Assembly (NCBI GenBank): GCA_028285445.1
Contig: JANQPQ010000007.1
Span: 1-49,905, forward strand
Direction of reading: 5' to 3'
DNA: 49,905 bases
Source: Cyclobacteriaceae bacterium
Lineage (GTDB): Bacteria > Bacteroidota > Bacteroidia > Cytophagales > Cyclobacteriaceae
Every line of letters begins with the position of its first letter. Positions within the stretch are counted from its first letter, which is position 1. The notes under the pieces were generated by a model. That model saw nothing but the letters and a program-made list of their open reading frames with translations. It was not told where the DNA came from and did no database searches. The position numbers and the translations under genes were made by a program. This document shows, piece by piece, positions 34,476 to 41,586 of this stretch.

Positions 34476-34616
34476 GTTGGCGAGGAAAAAGTGTATAGAG
34501 GAGGAAGTTTTTATAATATTCCTAGCCTGCACCAGGTTAGCATGCGCGGTAGGGCGTACACTAAGTACCGTGATATTGACCTTGGCTTCCGTTTGGCAGC
34601 TGATCCCGAAAATTAG
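34476..34616 (+). pseudogene. Remnant C-terminus of a formylglycine-generating-enzyme (SUMF1/FGE-sulfatase) domain
   Basis: Starting one base past a TAG, this frame reads GEEKVYRGGSFYNIP, then RGRAYTKYRD and DLGFRLAADPEN before a TAG (34614-34616). RGGS...R.R......GFRLA is the conserved C-terminal signature of SUMF1-type domains, which are about 220-280 residues; only about 46 codons remain and no start codon is suitable. It follows the cyclase stop by five bases in a different frame. Most likely a deletion removed the bulk of a SUMF1 domain that was once fused to, or encoded just after, the cyclase. The rest of the gap to 34751 shows no gene. Confidence 0.75.
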
Positions 34617-34750
34617 GCAACCGTAAAATAGCTAAGCAAGATCAGAGACATCAATTGATGGAAATAAACGGCTGCTTTTGACAGGTGCTTATATGCTTAC
34701 ACCTATCGACACTTTTCGTATCTTAGACATCCACTAAACCCATCTACATT

Positions 34751-36178
34751 ATGAAAGTGATAGTTAGCCTACTTCTTTCAACCCTGGCGCTAGCCACTGT
34801 CGCTCAAAAGAAAAGTGAGCAGGCTATACTCAAAGCCCTTGAGGCCCAATCTGAAAAGTATGGGACTATAGCACATCAAATTTGGGATTATGCTGAAGTG
34901 GGCTACCAGGAGACCAGGAGCTCAGAACTTTTGCAAAAGGAGTTGAAAAATGCCGGATTTAGCATTGAGGCCGGCGTTGCAGATATACCAACAGCTTTTG
35001 TGGCCACCTATGGTAGTGGTTCGCCAGTAGTTGGTATTCTGGCCGAGTTTGATGCACTGCCAGGTGTATCGCAAGAAGCAGTTCCTGAACAAAAGTCAAG
35101 AGGTGGCATTGCCGGACATGCTTGCGGGCATCATCTTTTCGGAACTGGTTCCTCTGCAGCAGGAATTGCGGTAAAAGATTGGCTGGATAAGAATAAAGGT
35201 AAAGGCACTATTAAGGTATTTGGTACCCCAGCAGAAGAAGGTGGAGCTGGAAAAGTCTATATGGTAAGAGCAGGTTTGTTTGACGATGTAGATGTTGTAC
35301 TACATTGGCACCCCAGCAGTGGCAACAGCGCAAATGCTGCTTCTTCATTGGCTAATAAGTCTGCTAAGTTTAGGTTTTATGGTGCAGCTGCACATGCCGC
35401 TTCGGCTCCAGACCGTGGTCGTTCTGCTTTGGATGGGGTGGAAGCTATGAATATTATGGTGAATATGCTTCGCGAACATATCCCCATGGAATCACGCATA
35501 CACTATGTAATTACCCGTGGCGGTGAAGCTCCTAATGTGGTGCCCGCCTTTGCAGAAGTTTATTACTATGTCCGACATCCGGAAGTTGGGGTAGTAAAGG
35601 AATTATTCGAAAAAGTGGTAAAAGCCGCGGAGGGTGCCGCCATTGGCACGCAAACTACCATGGAGTACGAAGTAATCCATGGCATCTACAATGTGCTTCC
35701 TAACAAAGTGTTGGCTGAAGTAATGTACAAAAACTTACAGCAGGTGGGTGGCGTACAGTATGACGCAGCAGAAATGGAATTCGCTAAAAAAATAGTTGCG
35801 ACTTACAACGAGGATGAGTCAATCATTGACACAAACGACGAAATCGGCGAGTTTGTGGTGAGGGAACGCGGTACCGGCGGCTCAACTGATGTAGGGGACA
35901 TTAGCTGGATAGTGCCTACCACTGGTTTAAGAACCGCTACCTGGGTGCCAGGTACTTCGGCGCATAGCTGGCAGGCGGTGGCTGCAGGTGGCACTTCTAT
36001 TGGCATAAAAGGCATGATGGTTGCAGCAAAGACTATTACACTTACAGCTATTGATATTTTCCAAAACCCTGACTTGATTGCAAATTCAAAAAAAGAGCTG
36101 TTGGAGCGAAGGGGAGGAGACTTTAAATACGAAGCCCTGGTTGGGAATAGAAAGCCGCCGTTGGATTACAGAAATTAA
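34751..36178 (+). CDS. Exported M20 family amidohydrolase (AbgB-like)
   Basis: Zinc-type aminoacylase/carboxypeptidase of the M20D group, 475 residues. A signal peptide (1-18, ending LATVAQ) precedes the enzyme, so it acts outside the cytoplasm. Metal and catalytic motifs are GILAEFDALPGV, GHACGHHLFGTG, the general-base region TPAEEGGAGKV and the distal ligand text near PGTSAHSW. A dimerisation lid is inserted at about 195-310 (AAAHAASAPDRGRSALDGVEAMN). Closest resemblance is to p-aminobenzoyl-glutamate hydrolase subunit B; the real substrate may be another N-acyl amino acid. A small secreted-protein gene follows nine bases later and is probably co-transcribed. Confidence 0.9.
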   Translation: MKVIVSLLLSTLALATVAQKKSEQAILKALEAQSEKYGTIAHQIWDYAEVGYQETRSSELLQKELKNAGFSIEAGVADIPTAFVATYGSGSPVVGILAEFDALPGVSQEAVPEQKSRGGIAGHACGHHLFGTGSSAAGIAVKDWLDKNKGKGTIKVFGTPAEEGGAGKVYMVRAGLFDDVDVVLHWHPSSGNSANAASSLANKSAKFRFYGAAAHAASAPDRGRSALDGVEAMNIMVNMLREHIPMESRIHYVITRGGEAPNVVPAFAEVYYYVRHPEVGVVKELFEKVVKAAEGAAIGTQTTMEYEVIHGIYNVLPNKVLAEVMYKNLQQVGGVQYDAAEMEFAKKIVATYNEDESIIDTNDEIGEFVVRERGTGGSTDVGDISWIVPTTGLRTATWVPGTSAHSWQAVAAGGTSIGIKGMMVAAKTITLTAIDIFQNPDLIANSKKELLERRGGDFKYEALVGNRKPPLDYRN

Positions 36179-36187
36179 ATAAACGAT

Positions 36188-36790
36188 TTGCGAACATTAC
36201 TATCTATACTGTTAATATTCATTTTTGGATCGATAATGGCCCAGAATGGCTATGTGGTCACCTTCAAGAAAGATACAGTTGCCGGCACAGTAGAATTGCA
36301 AGATTTGAAAGTAAAGCCCGGTTCCGTTCACACGGAAGCAAGAACTGAATTTCGTAGGCTGCAGCGTATTGAGTTTACAGATAAAGAAGGCAACAGTCTT
36401 AGTTATATGGCTGGAGATGTGGTAGGCTTTGGCATAGATGGTAATTATTACCAGTCTATTAGCATTCCTGATAAGCAAGGAGGGGCTACCGCCATGAAAC
36501 TCGTTTTCGCACGGGTGCTTGAACAGGGAAAGGTTACCTTGTATAGTGTAGATGGGGTTTACGCCAAAATAGAAGCGGGCGGTTCAGTTAATTTTCAAGA
36601 CTTTAGTCACCAGTATATTACTAGTCACAATGCTTCTATATCCCGGTTGCAAGGAGGAAAGAAGAAGATTGTTGAAATGCTGGTTAGGCACTTTGCAGAT
36701 CAACCCGATATTGTTGCCAGGATAAAGGATAAGAAGTGGAAGCGCACTGAACTTGAAGAGGTGGTTAGAAGTTATAATCAGCTTCAATAA
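36188..36790 (+). CDS. Secreted protein of unknown function, TTG start
   Basis: A 200-residue exported protein. The only start giving the clear signal peptide (MRTLLSILLIFIFGSIMAQ) is a TTG at 36188, nine bases after the preceding stop; there is no upstream in-frame ATG. The mature part is beta-rich first (YVVTFKKDTVAGTVELQDLKV, FRRLQRIEFTDKEGN, GGSVNFQDFSHQYI) and helical and basic at the end (KKKIVEMLVRHFADQPDIVARIKDKKW). It resembles widespread Bacteroidota secreted proteins of unknown role with a VxLxDG.EGTV-like opening. It is likely in an operon with the M20 amidohydrolase. Confidence 0.7.
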   Translation: MRTLLSILLIFIFGSIMAQNGYVVTFKKDTVAGTVELQDLKVKPGSVHTEARTEFRRLQRIEFTDKEGNSLSYMAGDVVGFGIDGNYYQSISIPDKQGGATAMKLVFARVLEQGKVTLYSVDGVYAKIEAGGSVNFQDFSHQYITSHNASISRLQGGKKKIVEMLVRHFADQPDIVARIKDKKWKRTELEEVVRSYNQLQ

Positions 36791-36911
36791 TTACTCCATT
36801 TTACTTCTTCGTGCTGACCTTTAATCATAATAAGAAGCGCCACAAAGTACATTTTTGTCAGTAGAATTGTTGGAAACAACGTTTTGCAACGGGCTTGACA
36901 AGTTTATAGAA

Positions 36912-37517
36912 TTGTCCATAACAGATACACCAATAAGCGCAATACTGCTTGCGGCAGGACTTTCAACTCGAATGGAAGGTGGCCACAAGCTGTTGATGGC
37001 CTACCATGGAAAGCCGATATTCCGCCATGTATTGGATGAGCTGCTCAACTCCCAGGTTAAAGAAATAGTTATTGTACTGGGACATTCGCACAATGAAATT
37101 GAAAAACTAGTTCCAGCTAACTCACGAATTTCCGTGGTAGTAAATGAAGGCTACAAGCAAGGAATGACATCCTCCATTCAATGTGGGGTCAAAGCCGCCA
37201 ACCCGCTTGTGCAGGGGTATCTGATTGCTGTAGCTGACATGCCCAAATTAACTTCGGATGACCTCAATCTGCTTCTTGAAGCGTTTATCGGAAATGTTAA
37301 TTCACTATCACGACCCATCATTGTGCCTACCTATAATGGCCAAAGAGGCAATCCTGTCATATTTCATGCATCATATCGAAATGAGATTCTGGGCCATCAG
37401 TATCCGGAAGGATGCAGGCAAATAGTTGTAGATCATGCGGCGCAATCAATTGAGGTGGCCATGAGGGATGACGCTGGAGGAGATGTTGACACCCAGCAAG
37501 ATTATGAGAGGCTTTAG
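36912..37517 (+). CDS. mocA: MobA/MocA-like molybdopterin nucleotidyltransferase
   Basis: NTP-transferase-fold protein like MocA, which attaches CMP to molybdopterin for xanthine-dehydrogenase-family enzymes. Motifs: ISAILLAAGLSTRMEGGHKLLM (LAAGxSxRMGxxK nucleotide site), EIVIVLGHSHNEIE, GMTSSIQCGV, the metal Asp in VADMPKLT, RGNPVIF and a late GGDVDTQQDYERL ending. There is no ATG upstream of the first motif: a TTG at 36912 puts the motif near the N-terminus as in homologues (201 residues). A TTG at 36855 would add 19 residues. The presence of xdhC at 38654 supports the assignment. The partner molybdoenzyme is not in the window. Confidence 0.8.
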   Translation: MSITDTPISAILLAAGLSTRMEGGHKLLMAYHGKPIFRHVLDELLNSQVKEIVIVLGHSHNEIEKLVPANSRISVVVNEGYKQGMTSSIQCGVKAANPLVQGYLIAVADMPKLTSDDLNLLLEAFIGNVNSLSRPIIVPTYNGQRGNPVIFHASYRNEILGHQYPEGCRQIVVDHAAQSIEVAMRDDAGGDVDTQQDYERL

Positions 37518-37521
37518 AAAC

Positions 37522-38577
37522 TCATGGCAGCAAAACTACCGACCTAACCGTGCTGAGGTTGTTGGAGGCTACCTGCCAATGCTTGCCATAGTCTTGGGAG
37601 TAATAAAGATTGCCATTGTTGGTACCAAAGGCCAGTGTCTCTCCTGAGATAGCAAAAGCTTGCCGCAACACAATATCGAAGCTTCCCAACTGTGGTAGGC
37701 CTTCGCTGGAAGATCTCCAATGCTGGCCTCCATCTTCGGTGACGTAAACTTTTAACGCGTTAGCAACTGGCAACCTAACACTATCACTTTCACAAGGAAT
37801 TACCCAGGCCCGGCTGTCATCCTGCTCATCTAATGCCAAAGCAAATCCGTAGCTGGCCATACCATTCTTATCACTTACATTTAACCAACTGCGGCCCCCA
37901 TTTTCAGTCTTGAAAATTCCACAATGGTTTTGCTGCCAGATAACCTCCTTGTTTTGGGAAGACATCACAATACAATGGGGGTCCTGGCCAACTTCTGCAC
38001 TGGGGTTGGGTAGGAAATCTGCCGGTAGCCCCTCATTAAGTGCTTTCCAAGAGCTGCCTCCATTAGTGGACTCGAAAACACCGGCACAACTGATTCCAAC
38101 TAAAAGGCGCTCGCTGTCTTCAGGATCAACGATTAGAGTGTGAAGGAACGGTGCCATAGACCCCTTGCCGCCACCTTCCCAAAGGGGTCTGCTTGGGTGG
38201 TTCCAGAGACCTTCAACCAAACTAAAGGTTTGCCCGTGATCTGTAGTTTTAAACAAGGCCGCTGGCTCAACCCCAACAAAAAAGCTTCCTTCCTCCTGCG
38301 ACTTGCTGTTTCCAATCATCCAGATCGACCTCACACTTTCGTCAAATGGAAATTTTGGGGATTCCACTGTTTCCCAGGATTGCCCCTGATTATTTGAGAA
38401 ATGTAGCTTGGGACCCCAGTGCTTGTGGTTAATAGCTACCCACCAGGATTCGTTCCTGGAATCGACTTGAACTACACCAACAGGCAATCCTACAAAATGA
38501 ATCTTCTCAAGTTTGATCCCATTTTCATCAAGGTTAAAAACAACCAGGCCTTTATCGGTTCCTACCAGTAATCTCAT
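37522..38577 (-). CDS. Cytoplasmic BNR/Asp-box repeat beta-propeller protein
   Basis: A 351-residue protein without signal peptide, built from repeated Asp-box motifs: SNNQGQSWETV, TTDHGQTFSLV, STNGGSSWKAL, TENGGRSWLNV, TEDGGQHWRSS and SQDYGKHWQVA, spaced about 50-60 residues, implying a six- or seven-blade propeller. Such proteins are often annotated as exo-sialidases or VPS10/Ycf48-like, but no sialidase catalytic residues can be assigned and the lack of a signal argues against a secreted glycosidase. It lies between mocA and xdhC on the opposite strand, ending four bases after mocA. A link to molybdoenzyme maturation is possible from position only. Confidence 0.8.
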   Translation of the reverse strand: MRLLVGTDKGLVVFNLDENGIKLEKIHFVGLPVGVVQVDSRNESWWVAINHKHWGPKLHFSNNQGQSWETVESPKFPFDESVRSIWMIGNSKSQEEGSFFVGVEPAALFKTTDHGQTFSLVEGLWNHPSRPLWEGGGKGSMAPFLHTLIVDPEDSERLLVGISCAGVFESTNGGSSWKALNEGLPADFLPNPSAEVGQDPHCIVMSSQNKEVIWQQNHCGIFKTENGGRSWLNVSDKNGMASYGFALALDEQDDSRAWVIPCESDSVRLPVANALKVYVTEDGGQHWRSSSEGLPQLGSFDIVLRQAFAISGETLAFGTNNGNLYYSQDYGKHWQVASNNLSTVRSVVLLP

Positions 38578-38653
38578 TTAGAATTCATCCACAAGGTCAG
38601 ATTTAAAAATAAAGAAAAGTATATTAGTATAGTCTGGCTAAATCAATATCCTG

Positions 38654-39670
38654 ATGCGTGATATTCTGAATGATGTAAGTAATTGGGTTGAAAAGGGTGA
38701 GCCGTTCGCTATTGCTACGGTTACTCAAACCTGGAGATCTTCTCCGAGGCCGGTGGGTTCATCTATGGTGGTTTCGAAGGCTGGGGAAATGCTCGGCTCT
38801 GTTAGTGGTGGGTGCGTTGAGAAGAGTATAGCCGTCAAAGCGGAAGAAATCCTGGCAGGCGAAAAAGCAAAAGTGCTGAAAGTAGGAGTAAGCAATGAGG
38901 AGGCCTGGGAGGTGGGTCTGAGCTGCGGCGGTCAATTGGAAATCTATTTAGAGAAGTTTATTGCCTTCGGTAATGAGGATGATCAAGTGGCCTGGAAGAC
39001 CTTAAGAAAAGCGATAGACGACAATCGATCGGCAGTTTTAATAAGCAGTTTGGATGATGGCAGCCACTGGGTATATTCAGGTAGTGAAGATGTAGGACCG
39101 GCTATTTTACCCTTGGCGGAATCAGCATTGGAACAACGCAAGAACCAGGTTTTTGAAACGGAAGACGGTAGATATTTTGCGCAGGTATTTCCGGTAAAGG
39201 ATAAGATGCTGCTGATAGGCTCAGCCCATATTACCAGCGAGCTCATAATTTTGGCCAAGATGCATGATTTTGAAACGATAGTAATCGATCCCCGGAATAC
39301 ATTTGCTGAAGACACCAATTATGCGGAGGCTCCAGATCAGCTACTGGTAAAATGGCCCCAGGAGGTTTTGCCTCACTTTGATCTCGACAATACCACCTAT
39401 GCGGTAATCCTTTCTCATGATCCTCGCATTGATGATGCTGCTCTGGAGATTCTGCTGCCATCAAATGTTGCGTATGTTGGGGCTTTAGGTAGCAAAAAGA
39501 CTCACGAAAAGAGAAAAAACCGACTAGTAAATATGGGCTTTAGCGAGGAGGATTTGCAAAAGATCCACGCACCTATTGGGATTGATATTGGAGCCTTACT
39601 ACCACGGGAAATAGCCCTTAGTGTGATGGCAGAGGTGATCGCGGCCAGGAATAGGGCAACGGCTAAGTAA
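38654..39670 (+). CDS. xdhC: XdhC family molybdoenzyme maturation protein
   Basis: A 338-residue XdhC/CoxF-type chaperone, which binds molybdenum cofactor, aids its sulfuration and inserts it into xanthine-dehydrogenase-like enzymes. The N-terminal domain has AIATVTQTWRSSPRPVGSSMVV and GSVSGGCVEKSIA, with the conserved Cys in GGCVE. A Rossmann-type C-terminal domain starts at about 180 (MLLIGSAHITSELIILAKMHDFETIVIDPR) and holds YVGALGSKKTHEKRKNRL and the ending APIGIDIGALLPREIALSVMAE. Length is normal. It is divergent from the BNR gene and is followed 66 bases later by an AraC-type regulator. Confidence 0.92.
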   Translation: MRDILNDVSNWVEKGEPFAIATVTQTWRSSPRPVGSSMVVSKAGEMLGSVSGGCVEKSIAVKAEEILAGEKAKVLKVGVSNEEAWEVGLSCGGQLEIYLEKFIAFGNEDDQVAWKTLRKAIDDNRSAVLISSLDDGSHWVYSGSEDVGPAILPLAESALEQRKNQVFETEDGRYFAQVFPVKDKMLLIGSAHITSELIILAKMHDFETIVIDPRNTFAEDTNYAEAPDQLLVKWPQEVLPHFDLDNTTYAVILSHDPRIDDAALEILLPSNVAYVGALGSKKTHEKRKNRLVNMGFSEEDLQKIHAPIGIDIGALLPREIALSVMAEVIAARNRATAK

Positions 39671-39736
39671 AGAATCCGTTAGCCTCAGGCGACTTTTTTA
39701 TAAATTTCTGCTCTTTAGTATTATGGTAGAATAACC

Positions 39737-40858
39737 ATGGCCCAATTAACCCAAGCATTTTTATTCTCAGCGTTAGTTAGTTCCTTGCTAATCGTTCTAT
39801 TAACGATAAAAGGAAACTTCATTGGCCGCCGCTTCAAGCTTGCTTCTCTCACTCTTTGCGGCATAGTTGTGTTAATTGTTGTCGAACAACTAGTTATCTA
39901 CAGCGGGCTAGCCTGTCAGTTTACCTTTCTAATTTATTCCACCGCCCCCCTATATTTTCTGTTGGCACCGATAATTAATCAGGTGATTAAGTCTGTCTTG
40001 AGATCGCCAACTAATAGGAGGGGGCTGCTTCTTGAGATGATACCGGCTGCTGGGGTATTAGGAGGGTTGACAGTTTTTTATATGCAGCCTGCGATTGCAA
40101 AGTGCAATTACTTGCTACAGTATACCTCATCGGCACAGCCGGTAATTTCCACACCTCACCTGGTGATTTTGGTTGCACTGGTAGCTCAAATAGGGGTTTA
40201 TTGCTACCTCTGGTATCGCCAACTTTCAAGTCATTCTCGATGGCAGCAGGTGCATGGACAATACAGCACGGCATCATTACCTTGGTTGTCATTGATTTTG
40301 ATCATAACTGGTGCTTTTGGATATTCGTTTCTATTGACTGGAACAGCCAGAATATTCGCTCCTGATTTACTTTCGGCAATTGACCAATCTCGCTCGGTGG
40401 TATTCGCGTTCATGCCGCACGCTTTCCTGGTTTTGTTATTCTTTGTCCCCAACAGGCAGCCAACGGCAATAGCTTCCTCTCAGGATAGGCGATCTGCCAG
40501 GAAGATGTCAATCCGAGATTCCCAGCTCATTACTCTGAAAAGATTAATGGATACGGAGCATCTCTATTTAGACTCCGATCTTAGCCTGGCCGCAGTGGCA
40601 GAAAAAATGGATCTCTCAAGACATCAGATGTCTGCATTGTTGGGAGGAGCGGTGAAGGGCAATTTTTACGACTTTGTAAATGAGTACCGTGTTGCCCATG
40701 CTTGCAAACTTATGGATGGCGATATGTTGAAGACCTTTTCCCTCTCTGGTATTGCTAAAGAGGCTGGCTTCAATAATTACGTGTCATTCTATCGCACTTT
40801 CAAGAAGGTTAGGAAGATTTCTCCATCCGACTATATAAAGGCTAAAAATGGCCAGTAG
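39737..40858 (+). CDS. AraC-family regulator with membrane N-terminal domain
   Basis: A 373-residue protein. The first 235 residues hold about seven hydrophobic helices (starting at about 8-24, 36-54 and 63-82), the 7TM-type sensor typical of Bacteroidota AraC proteins. The last 100 residues are a double helix-turn-helix AraC DNA-binding domain: DSDLSLAAVAEKMDLSRHQMSALLGG and SLSGIAKEAGFNNYVSFYRTFKKVRKISPSDYIK. The protein would therefore sense an envelope or lipophilic signal and act on DNA from the membrane. Its position before a secreted DUF1579-like gene and a permease gene suggests local control, which cannot be shown from sequence. Confidence 0.9.
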   Translation: MAQLTQAFLFSALVSSLLIVLLTIKGNFIGRRFKLASLTLCGIVVLIVVEQLVIYSGLACQFTFLIYSTAPLYFLLAPIINQVIKSVLRSPTNRRGLLLEMIPAAGVLGGLTVFYMQPAIAKCNYLLQYTSSAQPVISTPHLVILVALVAQIGVYCYLWYRQLSSHSRWQQVHGQYSTASLPWLSLILIITGAFGYSFLLTGTARIFAPDLLSAIDQSRSVVFAFMPHAFLVLLFFVPNRQPTAIASSQDRRSARKMSIRDSQLITLKRLMDTEHLYLDSDLSLAAVAEKMDLSRHQMSALLGGAVKGNFYDFVNEYRVAHACKLMDGDMLKTFSLSGIAKEAGFNNYVSFYRTFKKVRKISPSDYIKAKNGQ

Positions 40859-40948
40859 TTGGTAAGTTTGTTTACAACGGATCAATTGTAATGTGAAACT
40901 ATTTGCTGTTTAGATCTTGTGCGGGGTGCCCCTCGTAGATTAGCTGGT

Positions 40949-41581
40949 ATGAGATTTACCACATTTCTAATTATCGTGTTTGTGCTTTGTGGCACCGGTC
41001 GAAGGGGCTACGCACAAGATGAAATCCCCAAGGCAGTCCTCAACTTCTACGGCCCAGATGAGCAACGACAGGAGTTGAACCCAAATGCTCCTGCAGAAAC
41101 TAAGCAGTTTGGTCAATTTGACGGTATATGGTACTGTACAGAACAGATGCCTGATCCCGATACTGGGGAATTAAAAGAGACATCAACTGCTTATTGGGCA
41201 TGGAAGTACATCCTTGGTGGATATGGGGTTCAGGATTTCCACTATCAGGGTAAAAATGAATCTCCTTTCTGGATATACTTCAAGCGCGACCTTATACTGA
41301 CGCAGATTAGGATTTACGATCCAAGGGAGGAGGTTTGGAAAGTAGCGTTTATAAACAACCACGCAGGCCAAGGCCCAGCGAGGGTGTTTGGTAGATTCAC
41401 GGCTTACGGAGATGGAGACGATGTAATAATGGACTGGGATCCTCAAGACCCTGCGAATTTGAAAAGGATTACTTTTTACGATATTGAAAGAGAATCATTT
41501 GAGTGGAAAGTGGAGAATTCCGTGGATGAGGGCAAAACCTGGAAATTGCTTTCAAGAATTTCAGCAAAAAGACTACAATAA
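40949..41581 (+). CDS. Secreted DUF1579-like protein
   Basis: A 210-residue exported protein with signal peptide (about 1-23, MRFTTFLIIVFVLCGTGRRGYAQ). The mature part, with KQFGQFDGIWYCTEQMPDPDTGELKETSTAYWAWKYILGGYGVQDFHY and EVWKVAFINNHAGQG, resembles DUF1579-type beta-barrel proteins, which start with an FxGxW motif and have a Gly-rich YxLGGRW-like strand. An in-frame start at 40919 would place ten residues before the signal, so the ATG at 40949 is preferred. The permease gene at 41587 begins five bases after its stop, so the two are co-transcribed. Confidence 0.7.
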   Translation: MRFTTFLIIVFVLCGTGRRGYAQDEIPKAVLNFYGPDEQRQELNPNAPAETKQFGQFDGIWYCTEQMPDPDTGELKETSTAYWAWKYILGGYGVQDFHYQGKNESPFWIYFKRDLILTQIRIYDPREEVWKVAFINNHAGQGPARVFGRFTAYGDGDDVIMDWDPQDPANLKRITFYDIERESFEWKVENSVDEGKTWKLLSRISAKRLQ

Positions 41582-41586
41582 CACCG

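Noticed and set aside
36855-36911. Upstream TTG start for the MocA-like gene
   Set aside because: Nineteen extra residues ahead of the nucleotide-binding motif are not expected in the family; TTG 36912 fits better, though the point is not certain.
37522-38577. BNR protein as a secreted sialidase
   Set aside because: There is no signal peptide and no identifiable Arg triad, Tyr/Glu nucleophile or Asp acid/base; Asp-boxes alone occur in many non-enzymatic propellers.
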